35,493 nt of DNA from an uncultured Alphaproteobacteria bacterium. Lineage in GTDB: Bacteria > Pseudomonadota > Alphaproteobacteria > RF32 > CAG-239. The stretch's first letter is position 1. Every line of letters begins with the position of its first letter. The DNA lies in NCBI GenBank assembly GCA_944390275.1, contig CALXPL010000010.1:1-35493 (forward strand). The letters are read 5' to 3'. Of the stretch, positions 17,301 through 23,704 are shown in pieces. A model generated the notes under the pieces. It was given only the letters and a program-made list of their open reading frames with translations. It was not told the origin of the DNA and searched no databases. Made by a program: the position numbers and the translations under genes.

Positions 17301-17840
17301 TTTATAGATGTATCTTTGAAAACCATAGTCAAATTGATAATCTTTATAGTCAATTATTCCATTTTTACTAAAATATTCTTCTGTTTTCTGGCTTTTTGTG
17401 GAAATATGATTTTGATTATTATAATATATTAAACCACCTCCACAGATGTTTACCTTTTGTTGTATTGCTGTATCATATAATTTTGATAATATTTCCTTGT
17501 CAGGATAATAATCATCCGGATCGACAAAGGATAAAAATTCTCCTCGTGCGACTCTTATTCCAACATTCCGACTATAACCAACTCCATGATTATTTTGATC
17601 TATTATCTTAATTCTTGTATCTTTCTTGCCATATCCTTCTATGATATTTAATGAGTTATCTGTTGAACCGTCATTGATACATATTATTTCTATCTCTTTT
17701 AATGTTTGATTTATTATACTATCTAAACATTCTTTTAAGTATTCTTCGGCATTGTATATTGGTATGATTATACTTATTTTCGGATTGCTCTTATTTTTTG
17801 TTATGTTTGTTCTTTTTATTTCTTTTATTTTCTTTTTCAT
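14304..17840 (-). CDS. Three-domain glycosyltransferase: GT2-GT2-GT8 with C-terminal coiled coil
   Basis: 1178 aa. Domain 1 (about 20-270): KISIIIPIYNAEEYL, NDGSTDNSL, FVDPDDYY. Domain 2 (about 308-600): KVSVILPIYNAEKYL, NDGSTDNSL, IVEPDDFI; the GYGQTMNCGI variant resembles polymerising or teichoic-type GT2s. Domain 3 (about 630-890): TIPVILSADNNYAPYMYITM, YLDVDICVCQDL with DxD, HYINAGVLVMNL, a GT8 fold. Residues about 910-1070 look beta-rich without a clear family, perhaps a carbohydrate-binding module. The last ~60 residues (QLKQYNRALGKQLERLQ..., NKISEQISKIEKQTD) form a predicted coiled coil that could oligomerise the enzyme. It could build a repeating glycan with at least three linkages. 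It lies 9 bases after glf, so UDP-galactofuranose is a plausible donor (inference). Confidence 0.88.
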   Translation of the reverse strand: MKKKIKEIKRTNITKNKSNPKISIIIPIYNAEEYLKECLDSIINQTLKEIEIICINDGSTDNSLNIIEGYGKKDTRIKIIDQNNHGVGYSRNVGIRVARGEFLSFVDPDDYYPDKEILSKLYDTAIQQKVNICGGGLIYYNNQNHISTKSQKTEEYFSKNGIIDYKDYQFDYGFQRYIYKTSLIKNNNIYFPEYKRYQDPPFFCQAMNTAKKFYGITQYSYVYRCNQQKLKWTEEKVFDLLQGLRDNLVYAQKKQLQKLYELTLNRIKKDFKLSILEITSNRIQDIRQEIMQICIDNAKRKYKPSEAKVSVILPIYNAEKYLRECLDSVINQSLKEIEIICVNDGSTDNSLDIIKEYAAKDSRIFYIDKPNAGYGQTMNCGIGIATGEYIGIVEPDDFIDLKMYETLYNKAQETGVDFVKGDTYFWWSKNNQKKYSNCITDKSLYNSVRNDLYNIGLIVGAITNCAGIYKRSFINKYAIKYQETPGASFQDQGFYYQVIFNAQSGYYINIPFYYYRQDNSLSSVNSKKTVECIFNEYHFIKSKLSQIKDKEKFYPLYYTKMINSYLWNLSRVEEDAWTEINQKIAEEIKQEYASGNLNSSIIDSKTWNKIKPYITGTQTIPVILSADNNYAPYMYITMFSMLENAKKTTSYDYYLLVPSSFDNKNKKMIMKLKENYDCDIHFIDMKNSFSDLKQMISHITSPTYYRLLAADILPDYYDKCLYLDVDICVCQDLSELYSIDLGNNYVAGVKAAGYHFVPQKHCQRLNLPNIDHYINAGVLVMNLKQIRQDKMTEKFVKLSKNNYETVDQDVLNVACFGRIKTLPLKYNFMQQYETKNLWQSCISKKIYSSEEIEKAKNSPVIIHYADKIKPWQYNITYYDNIWWTYAKKTTYYKKIKKNCKKNDLHKTVLTQLKQYRLDIKNEGGADNKIEISSNKSCRISQPAWFSNAKGIGQVVEGYDKNNLLRIKAIKSGKLILSFKAPDKKLNNKRIPFWIDYKSIKINDQEILNAPISVWHDKPYNYEMNVKNGDVIYITFEIQYHQYPKWELQNIIFALNWNNMNVLKKLRKIRKVIAKKIKPKKASKIFCIEQKGCKKTIKLFGFKISFVNKHQELIEQLKQYNRALGKQLERLQNLQESISVQLRNQGNRSNKISEQISKIEKQTDMIKEQLKTISKNTWK

Positions 17841-17849
17841 GATCCTTTA

Positions 17850-18971
17850 TTATCCTTTAATCTTTGCAAATGTTTCAAATGCTCCTAAAATAGTTCTGTT
17901 CATATCGTAATAACGATATGCTCCCAGTCGGCCTAGAAAATAGGTGTTTTGTAATGCCTGTGCTTCTTGCTGATACAAATTGTAGATTTTTTGTGTTTCT
18001 TGGTTAAGTATCGGATATATTCTTTCATTCTTGCCTTCTTCAAATCCTTCAGGATATTCAAATGATACGATACTTACATTTGAATGCTCTGATAAAAAAT
18101 ATTTATATTCAGCTATGCGCGTGAAGTCGTAGTTTTCGGGATAGTTCACAACAGGGGCATTTTGAAATTTTTCACAAGCAAATTTTTCAATCTTAATATC
18201 TAAACTTCTGTATGGGAGTTTTCCGTGTTTATAATTGAAAAATTCTTCTATTGCTCCTGTATAAAATAATCTTTCATAGCTTATTGTGTCTTTTATATCT
18301 TCATATCTGGTCTTCAATTTTATTTCAATTAATGGGTTCTCTAAGAGTCTTTCAAACATCTTTGTATAACCATTTCTTGGTATTCCTTGATACTTTTCTT
18401 GGAAATAACGACAATCTTTACTTATATAAACCGGAACGGAACCAGTTACCGATGGATCTAACTCTTCTGGGCTTAGTCCCCATTGTTTTAGCGTATAACC
18501 CAAAAATACTTTTTCATATATATATTCTGCTAAATAATGTAAATCTTCATCATTGGTTTTTTTGAGTTCTAGTATTGGTACTTTTTTATTGTATCCAAAT
18601 TCTTGAAGTAATTTTATTTCGATTTTATCGGCTAATGGTTTTGGAAAGACTTTATGAAGTGATATTAGGTTGAAAGGAATAGGTATTTCTATGCCGTCAA
18701 CTATTCCCAAGACGTTATGCATAAATGGATACCAATCCGTATATTGTGATAAATAATCCCATACTTCTTTTGAATTTGTTCTAAATATGTGAGGTCCATA
18801 TTTATGTACCGTAATACCACTTGAATCTTTATAATCATAGCAAGTTCCAGCTATGTGTTCCTTACTGTCAATTATTAAAACCGGCTCTTTTAATTCTGTG
18901 GCTATTTTATTGGCTATGACTGTTCCTGAAAGACCACAACCTACAACCAGATTTTTTACTTTCTTGTCCAT
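17850..18971 (-). CDS. glf: UDP-galactopyranose mutase
   Basis: 373 aa, normal for the family. It converts UDP-galactopyranose to UDP-galactofuranose with reduced FAD. NLVVGCGLSGTVIANKIA (7-24) is the FAD-binding Rossmann motif. HKYGPHIFRTNSKEVWDYL (about 56-74) is the family signature. FNYKHGKLPYRSL (mid-protein) and GRLGAYRYYDMN near the C-terminus carry conserved substrate and flavin contacts. It supplies galactofuranose for the surface glycan, and the adjoining three-domain glycosyltransferase is the likely consumer. It sits between the upstream regulator gene (27 bases away) and that enzyme in one leftward operon. Confidence 0.95.
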   Translation of the reverse strand: MDKKVKNLVVGCGLSGTVIANKIATELKEPVLIIDSKEHIAGTCYDYKDSSGITVHKYGPHIFRTNSKEVWDYLSQYTDWYPFMHNVLGIVDGIEIPIPFNLISLHKVFPKPLADKIEIKLLQEFGYNKKVPILELKKTNDEDLHYLAEYIYEKVFLGYTLKQWGLSPEELDPSVTGSVPVYISKDCRYFQEKYQGIPRNGYTKMFERLLENPLIEIKLKTRYEDIKDTISYERLFYTGAIEEFFNYKHGKLPYRSLDIKIEKFACEKFQNAPVVNYPENYDFTRIAEYKYFLSEHSNVSIVSFEYPEGFEEGKNERIYPILNQETQKIYNLYQQEAQALQNTYFLGRLGAYRYYDMNRTILGAFETFAKIKG

Positions 18972-18998
18972 CCTTTTTTATCCTTCTTTATCCTTTAC

Positions 18999-19616
18999 TT
19001 AATGAGTTATACTGTTATTACTTGAGGGCGTTTTGCGTCTTTGTGCCGGTTTCATGTGTTTCATGAAGTTGTATAAGGTCATGCGGGTGACGTCTAATTT
19101 TGCCGCTATCGCGCTGCGCGTGGCGTGTGCCCTTAGTAATTCCTTTATCTCTTCTTCTTTGCCAGATAAGCGTTTCTTTATCGTTTGTCCTCGCTTGCGC
19201 CCTAAGGTCTTTCCTGAGGCTTTCGCTTGTCTTAAACCTGTTTGCGTTTGTTGTGAGTGTAAGTCCTTTTTTATTCTTATCGCTAATTCAAGTCCTTTAA
19301 TTAAACCTTCATTGATCGATGATGCCGATAAATTATAACCTTCTTTTATGCTGATTATGCCGAGTTGATGCTCTTGGCATAATTTTAATTGCTCTTTTAT
19401 GCTCTCTAAATCCTTACCGAGACTCTGTATGCTTTCTATGATGATGCCTTGCACATTCGTCTTCTTTTCTGTCGGCTCAAATATTGTATGCAAATTTGTT
19501 GATTGGACGACCTTTTTGACCCTGAGTCCCTTTTGTTGCGCATAGCTCCTTATCACGCTTGCGCTCCTTTGCGTTGCTTCTTCTCCTTTGCCGATATCGC
19601 TATATCCTATGTACAT
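18999..19616 (-). CDS. Serine-recombinase-like protein with lost catalytic residues; probable regulator
   Basis: 205 aa. The layout is that of small serine invertases such as Mpi: N-terminal resolvase-like fold (1-125), a linker helix ending SGKTLGRKRG (about 146-155) and a C-terminal helix-turn-helix (EEIKELLRAH, RSAIAAKLDVTRMTLYNFMK). The active site is gone. The start reads MYIGYSDIGKG where invertases have GYIRVST, so Arg and the nucleophilic Ser are lost. ESIQSLGKDL replaces ELSRLGRNL, and SQQTQTG replaces SQRTKEA. It is therefore more likely a DNA-binding regulator than a recombinase. It is the first gene of the operon regulator-glf-glycosyltransferase; its -10-like TATAAA overlaps an operator-like palindrome. 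Confidence 0.75.
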   Translation of the reverse strand: MYIGYSDIGKGEEATQRSASVIRSYAQQKGLRVKKVVQSTNLHTIFEPTEKKTNVQGIIIESIQSLGKDLESIKEQLKLCQEHQLGIISIKEGYNLSASSINEGLIKGLELAIRIKKDLHSQQTQTGLRQAKASGKTLGRKRGQTIKKRLSGKEEEIKELLRAHATRSAIAAKLDVTRMTLYNFMKHMKPAQRRKTPSSNNSITH

Positions 19617-19629
19617 CTCTTGTTCTTCT

Positions 19630-19643
19630 TAAACGTCCGTTTA
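19630..19643. promoter_or_regulatory. Operator-like palindrome 1
   Basis: TAAACG-TC-CGTTTA, a perfect 6+6 inverted repeat 14 bases upstream of the regulator start. It overlaps a -10-like TATAAA on the minus strand (19640-19645). The same site recurs at 19758-19771. Confidence 0.6.
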
Positions 19644-19757
19644 TATTACACAGTCGCAAATTACTAAAAGTTTTGTTTCTTGTCAAATAAAACTTCTTTT
19701 AATCCAAAGATAATTTAGAGTTTTGCTAATTTGATATAGAAAAGCCACACTTCTTCC

Positions 19758-19771
19758 TAAACGGACGTTTG
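19758..19771. promoter_or_regulatory. Operator-like palindrome 2
   Basis: TAAACG-GA-CGTTTG, one mismatch from a perfect palindrome and matching site 1 read in the opposite orientation. Both sites are preceded on the plus strand by TTCTTC. It lies about 100 bases upstream of the LD-carboxypeptidase gene in the divergent intergenic region (19617-19871). Confidence 0.55.
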
Positions 19772-19871
19772 TGTATATCTTTTTTCCCTCCTTTTCTTGG
19801 AAAGTCTTTCTTAACTTTCTTCTGTTATGCTCTTGCTTATGACGGTGATTAACTTCTTTCTCGGAGGGTCT

Positions 19872-20852
19872 ATGACAAATATTATTCCTAAAAAACTTAA
19901 AAAAGGCGATCATGTGCGCATTATTGCTCCTTCTCGCGGGGCTAAAATTATTGGACATGATGTTCGCAAAATTGCTGAAGAACGCTTTAAAAAACTCGGG
20001 TTGTCCGTCTCTTATGGCCGATATACAACCGATGATAATTGGGATTTGCTCGGGACTTCTCCCGTGAATGACCGACTCTTTGATCTTAAAGATGCTTTCC
20101 ATGACCCTGAGGTCGATGCCATCTTTACGATTATCGGCGGGTTTAACTCAAATCAGCTCTTGCCTTTTATCAATTATGAACTGATTGCCCGTTGTCCGAA
20201 AATCTTATGCGGTTTCTCCGATATTACCGTCTTGCTTAATGCTATTTATGCAAAATCGCGTCTCGTTACTTTCTTGGGGCCTCATTTCAGTTCTATCGGT
20301 ATGCTCAAAGGTTGCGATTATACCATTGATAATATGGTAAAAATGCTTATGGAAGACGGGCAAACGACTCTTGAACCTTCTCTGGAATGGAGCGATGATG
20401 CTTGGTTTATTGATCAGGAAAATCGTAACTTTATTAAAAACGACGGTTATTGGTGGTTGTCGGAAGGTGAGGGAGAAGGAACGCTCTTGGGCGGTAACCT
20501 CGGCTCTTTTAATCTCTTGCTCGGAACGCCTTTTTGCCCAGAATTTGATCGTGATACAATCCTCATGATTGAAGATACTGCCGCTTCCGATATTACCGAT
20601 TTTATGCGTAATCTTACCGCCCTTATTTATCAAAAAGGTTTCGGAAATGTTCGCGGGTTGCTTATCGGACGTTTCCAAAAAGGTTCTCAAGTTACACGCG
20701 AACAACTTGAGTATGTTATTAAATCTCTCGGGATTAATCATATTCCGGTTGTGGCGAACCTCGATTTTGGTCATTCTACGCCGTTAATGACTTTACCGGT
20801 TGGCGGAAACGTGGTCATTAAAGATAAAAAAATTACCGTAAAAGTTGGCTAA
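19872..20852 (+). CDS. LD-carboxypeptidase, peptidase family S66 (LdcA/MccF-like)
   Basis: 326 aa from the ATG at 19872, chosen because GGAGGG lies six bases upstream; an earlier in-frame start (19827) would add 15 hydrophobic residues. RIIAPSRG (16-23) opens the domain. The catalytic triad can be read as S116 (GFSD), E234 (MIED) and H301 (GHS), a spacing close to that of MccF. LLGGNLGSFNLLLGTP is the family signature. It cuts the L,D bond of murein tetrapeptides in recycling, or if MccF-like removes amino-acyl toxins. There is no signal peptide, so it is cytoplasmic. It is divergent from the regulator operon and may share its control. Confidence 0.88.
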   Translation: MTNIIPKKLKKGDHVRIIAPSRGAKIIGHDVRKIAEERFKKLGLSVSYGRYTTDDNWDLLGTSPVNDRLFDLKDAFHDPEVDAIFTIIGGFNSNQLLPFINYELIARCPKILCGFSDITVLLNAIYAKSRLVTFLGPHFSSIGMLKGCDYTIDNMVKMLMEDGQTTLEPSLEWSDDAWFIDQENRNFIKNDGYWWLSEGEGEGTLLGGNLGSFNLLLGTPFCPEFDRDTILMIEDTAASDITDFMRNLTALIYQKGFGNVRGLLIGRFQKGSQVTREQLEYVIKSLGINHIPVVANLDFGHSTPLMTLPVGGNVVIKDKKITVKVG

Positions 20853-20883
20853 TTTGTTGTAATTGCTATCTTTTCTGTTAACT

Positions 20884-20927
20884 CCTAATTTGTTGCAACA
20901 AAAAATATCGTGTTGCAACAAATTAGG
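20884..20927. repeat. Perfect 17-bp inverted repeat of nested TTGTTGCAACAA palindromes
   Basis: Arms CCTAATTTGTTGCAACA (20884-20900) and its exact complement (20911-20927), separated by 10 bases. Each arm itself contains the palindrome TGTTGCAACA. A third partial copy, TAATTTGTTG, lies just upstream at about 20850. There is no immediate T run, so an operator or recombination site fits better than a terminator. Confidence 0.7.
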
Positions 20928-20987
20928 TACTTACATTTTTTTTATTTTTTGGTATAAATTTAAGTATAATGGAAATGAAGTATAACC

Positions 20988-21047
20988 TTTCATCATAAAC
21001 CTCCAAATTTCATTATAAAACTCCAAGTTTCATGTTCTTACTCCATA
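20988..21047. repeat. Three tandem 20-base iterons
   Basis: Units start at 20988, 21008 and 21028, each beginning TTTCAT and ending with CTCC followed by A-rich bases. The first two are the closest to each other (TTTCATCATAAACCTCC, TTTCATTATAAAACTCC). A partial fourth, TTTCCATTATAAAG, lies near 21079. The period of nearly two helical turns suggests a cooperative protein-binding array. Confidence 0.65.
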
Positions 21048-21112
21048 TTTTTATTTTGTGGTGAACGGGTTGTATGAATTTCCATTATAAAGAATAGATA
21101 TTCTGTAAAAAT

Positions 21113-21136
21113 AAGCGAGCTTCGGCTCGCTTTTTT
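21113..21136 (+). terminator. Strong intrinsic terminator just before the phage operon
   Basis: AAGCGAGC (21113-21120), TTCG loop, GCTCGCTT (21125-21132), then a T run to 21136. Only 27 bases separate it from the groES start codon. Confidence 0.85.
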
Positions 21137-21163
21137 GTTACCTCAATTTTGGGAGTGTGTGTC

Positions 21164-21424
21164 TTGATTAATTTTAAACCTGTTACCGATCGTGTCGCTA
21201 TTCGCCTCTTGCCCCAAGAAACGGTTTCAAATGGCGGAATTATCTTGTCCGATGATGCTCTTAAACCGCGTAATGTCGGCGTGGTGGAAGCTATCGGGCC
21301 TCTTGTGCGTGCCGATATTAAAGTCGGGGATACCGTGCTCTTTCACTGCTTTGACGATTTGCCGACTTATGACCCTGAGGTCGTGATGGTGCGTGATAAT
21401 TCTTTGCTTGGGGTCTTTGCCTAA
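21164..21424 (+). CDS. Phage GroES-like co-chaperonin
   Basis: 86 aa. I place the start at TTG 21164 (GGGAG at 21151-21155), giving a product that begins INFKPVTDRVAIR, the normal GroES opening. QETVSNGGIILSDD (about 14-27) is the mobile loop that docks on GroEL through its hydrophobic GGIIL part. The core continues VGVVEAIGP and VGDTVLFH. Being the first gene of the head operon, directly before the portal gene, it probably serves capsid folding with host GroEL, as T4 gp31 does. It is shorter than host GroES (about 95 aa), and IKVGDTVLFHCFDD replaces the usual KVGDKVLF-KYAG region. Function by family is firm; the phage role is inference from context. Confidence 0.9.
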   Translation: MINFKPVTDRVAIRLLPQETVSNGGIILSDDALKPRNVGVVEAIGPLVRADIKVGDTVLFHCFDDLPTYDPEVVMVRDNSLLGVFA

Positions 21425-21458
21425 TCTCTTTTTTTATTCTTGTCTTTAGGAGTGTGTT

Positions 21459-23369
21459 ATGTCTTTTGATGAATCTGTTAATTTGTCCGAATTGGCTCGC
21501 GATTGGGCTAAAAAAATTGATCAGTCCGAAAAAAAATATGATGATTTTTTTCGCCTTGTCAAAGAAACGCGCGATGCTTATAAGGCTCATGCCAAATCCC
21601 TTTCGGAAAACTTAAACCTAAAATCGGCCTTTAATATCTTCTGGTCCGGTATCGAAACTCAAAAACCTTTCCTTTATTTTAAACAACCGAAACCCTTTCT
21701 TGAGCGCGTCAATAAAATTGCCAATCCTGTTGAAGCCTTGGCTTGTAAAATTTTGGAAAATGCTCTCCAATGGGATTTGCAACAATTCGATTTTGATTCC
21801 GTTATCAAATATGCCCGAAATGATTATTTGATTTCCGGTTGCGGTATTTTGTGGGAACGCTATAAGCCTGAGTTTATGCAAATTATGGATGATAACGGGC
21901 AATTCTTGGATATTAAATCTTCTGAAAAAGTTGTGTCCGAATATGTCGATCCTTGCAATCTTTTAATCGACACCGATCATGTCGGGGTGTGGGAAGATGT
22001 GGTATGGGTGGCGCGGAAACATTTTATGACCCGTAAGCAAGCCGTCGAAAATTTTGGGGTGAAAGCCTGTGCCGGTTCGTGGGATAATAACTCGGACAAT
22101 GAGGATTTGAAACAGGTTGTTGTTTATGAAATTTGGGATAAAAATGCCAAAAAAGTTTTGTGGCTCTGCAAAAATCCTTCACCGAAATTCTTAAAAATTG
22201 AGGATAACCCCTTAAATGTTCACGGATTTTTCCCTTGTCCGAAGCCGATATTTGCGACACAGGCGAATGACTCGCTCATTCCGACACCCGATTATTCTAT
22301 GATTAAAGCCGATTTAGATGAGCTTAACTCCGTTATCGAAAGAATGCGCTTGACTATGAAGGCTCTTAAAGTTACCGGTGCTTATGATAATGCTTTTTCT
22401 AATTTGGCGAATATTCTCAATAAAGATGTTACTTTGTTGGCTCTCTCTGATTTTGACAAACTTAAAGATGCCGGCGGTCTTAAAGGGGTGGTCGATTTTA
22501 TGCCTATTGAGCAATATGTTACCGCTTTGCAGGCTTTGGCTCAACGTCGTGATGATTTGGTAAAAAATATTTTTGATATTACCGGTGTGTCGGATATTAT
22601 GCGCGGTAATTCAAATGCCTCCGAAACCGCAACCGCCGTGACCAAAAAAACAAATTTCGGTACGTTGCGTAATCAAGACCGCCAAAATGATATGCAGCGT
22701 TTTATTCGCGATATCTATCGTTTGAAAGCCGAGATTATTTGCGAACAGTTTTCTGCTGAAACACTCTTTCTCTTCTTATCTCCCGAAGAAAAAGCCAATT
22801 TTCCGCTGGCTCAACAGGCCGTGCAACTGCTTAAATCCGATAAAATGCGCGGCATGTCCTTAAATATTGAAACCGAATGTGTCTTTAATCAACAAGAACA
22901 AAATGCTCAAAATCTGGAAGCTGTGCAAACCGTTTCTAAATTGATTAGCGATGCTTTTCAAATCGTGTCGGTGCAACCTTTGCTCTTGCCTTTGTATCGT
23001 CAAATGGCGGAAACGGTTATCAGCGGTATGTCGCGTGCGCGTGCTTTTGAACCGGTGTTTGAACAAGTCTTTAATCAGATTCAAAAACAATTGGCGCAAC
23101 CCAAACAACCTCAAGTGCCGCAACCAACTACCGCGGAACGCTTGCAGGCTGAAAAAATTCAGAAAGATTATGAAATCGAAAAAGAGAAAAATGCTCTTAA
23201 AGCCAAAGAACTTGAAATTAAGGCAAAATCTGAATTTTTAAAATCATCTTTAACCGATAAAGAAATGAATTTGCAGGCAAATTTGAAAGCGGTTGATATG
23301 GTTAATCAAACGAAAAATTCGCCTTCGTCCTTGAATATTTCAACCGGTTTGGTGAAGCCTTTTGTTTAA
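21459..23369 (+). CDS. Phage portal protein
   Basis: 636 aa. It forms the dodecameric ring at the capsid vertex through which DNA is packaged and ejected. A helical N-terminus (AKKIDQSEKKYDDFFRLVKE) is followed by FNIFWSGIETQKPFLYF and NDYLISGCGILWERY (about 120-135), then EYVDPCNLLIDTDHVGVWED, typical of portals from short-tailed phages. Late blocks ITGVSDIMRGNSNASETATAV (about 373-393) match the portal crown/clip region. The C-terminus is helical and charged. RBS AGGAG precedes the ATG. It lies second in the late operon. Confidence 0.88.
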   Translation: MSFDESVNLSELARDWAKKIDQSEKKYDDFFRLVKETRDAYKAHAKSLSENLNLKSAFNIFWSGIETQKPFLYFKQPKPFLERVNKIANPVEALACKILENALQWDLQQFDFDSVIKYARNDYLISGCGILWERYKPEFMQIMDDNGQFLDIKSSEKVVSEYVDPCNLLIDTDHVGVWEDVVWVARKHFMTRKQAVENFGVKACAGSWDNNSDNEDLKQVVVYEIWDKNAKKVLWLCKNPSPKFLKIEDNPLNVHGFFPCPKPIFATQANDSLIPTPDYSMIKADLDELNSVIERMRLTMKALKVTGAYDNAFSNLANILNKDVTLLALSDFDKLKDAGGLKGVVDFMPIEQYVTALQALAQRRDDLVKNIFDITGVSDIMRGNSNASETATAVTKKTNFGTLRNQDRQNDMQRFIRDIYRLKAEIICEQFSAETLFLFLSPEEKANFPLAQQAVQLLKSDKMRGMSLNIETECVFNQQEQNAQNLEAVQTVSKLISDAFQIVSVQPLLLPLYRQMAETVISGMSRARAFEPVFEQVFNQIQKQLAQPKQPQVPQPTTAERLQAEKIQKDYEIEKEKNALKAKELEIKAKSEFLKSSLTDKEMNLQANLKAVDMVNQTKNSPSSLNISTGLVKPFV

Positions 23370-23389
23370 TGGTGAGGAAAGGGGAACTC

Positions 23390-23623
23390 ATGGCTTATTT
23401 TTCAAAACAATTTACTCAAGAAGTGGTGCTTCCTGACGGTACGACCGCTTCTTCTATTCCGCAAATCGAACGGTTTTTGAAGAAAAATCATTGGGCTTTG
23501 GCTCAGGACTATTCTGATGAATTTCGAGCTCAAGTGCGTTATCGTCAAGAAAAAAACGAAAGAAAAGAATTGTTCCGGACTTTTCTTAAAAATTATAAAC
23601 GTTTGATTTGGACACAGAAATAA
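23390..23623 (+). CDS. Small phage protein, unknown function
   Basis: 77 aa from the ATG at 23390 (AGGAAAGGGG upstream); an in-frame ATG at the portal stop would add seven residues. It is charged and probably helical (MAYFSKQFTQEVVLPDGTT, RQEKNERKELFRTFLKNYKRL). It lies between portal and scaffold and is followed by an intrinsic terminator, so it may be a head-assembly factor. No family was recognised. Confidence 0.65.
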   Translation: MAYFSKQFTQEVVLPDGTTASSIPQIERFLKKNHWALAQDYSDEFRAQVRYRQEKNERKELFRTFLKNYKRLIWTQK

Positions 23624-23657
23624 CCGCTTTTGTCGGTGGTCTTTCTTTTTGCTTTGG

Positions 23658-23681
23658 CTTCGCTTCGGCGGAGTTTTTTTT
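23658..23681 (+). terminator. Intrinsic terminator inside the phage operon
   Basis: CTTCGC (23658-23663), TTCG loop, GCGGAG (23668-23673), then eight Ts. It separates the portal block from the scaffold/capsid block. Confidence 0.75.
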
Positions 23682-23704
23682 AACTCTTTTTTACAGGTTT
23701 TTAC

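Larger units (their letters stand above)
20853..21163. other. 311-base control region between LD-carboxypeptidase and phage genes
   Basis: No gene. In order: a 17-bp inverted repeat built on TTGTTGCAACAA (20884-20927), a T-rich stretch with possible promoter elements (TTACAT 20931, TATAAA 20953, TATAAT 20965), three 20-base direct repeats (20988-21047), a small palindrome AGAATA-GA-TATTCT (21091-21104) and a strong terminator (21113-21136). It is probably the left boundary and control region of the phage operon (inference). Confidence 0.6.

Noticed and set aside
18999..19616. Active DNA invertase causing phase variation of the glycan genes
   Set aside because: The catalytic Ser and Arg positions are substituted, and I saw no invertible promoter flanked by matching inverted repeats. 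The two palindromes nearby look like operators.
19683..20102. Minus-strand open frame of 139 codons overlapping the LD-carboxypeptidase start
   Set aside because: It lies opposite a well supported S66 peptidase and the operator region, with no recognisable product.
20884..20927. Terminator of the LD-carboxypeptidase gene
   Set aside because: The stem is AT-rich, made of nested palindromes and not followed immediately by a T run; an operator or recombination site is more likely.
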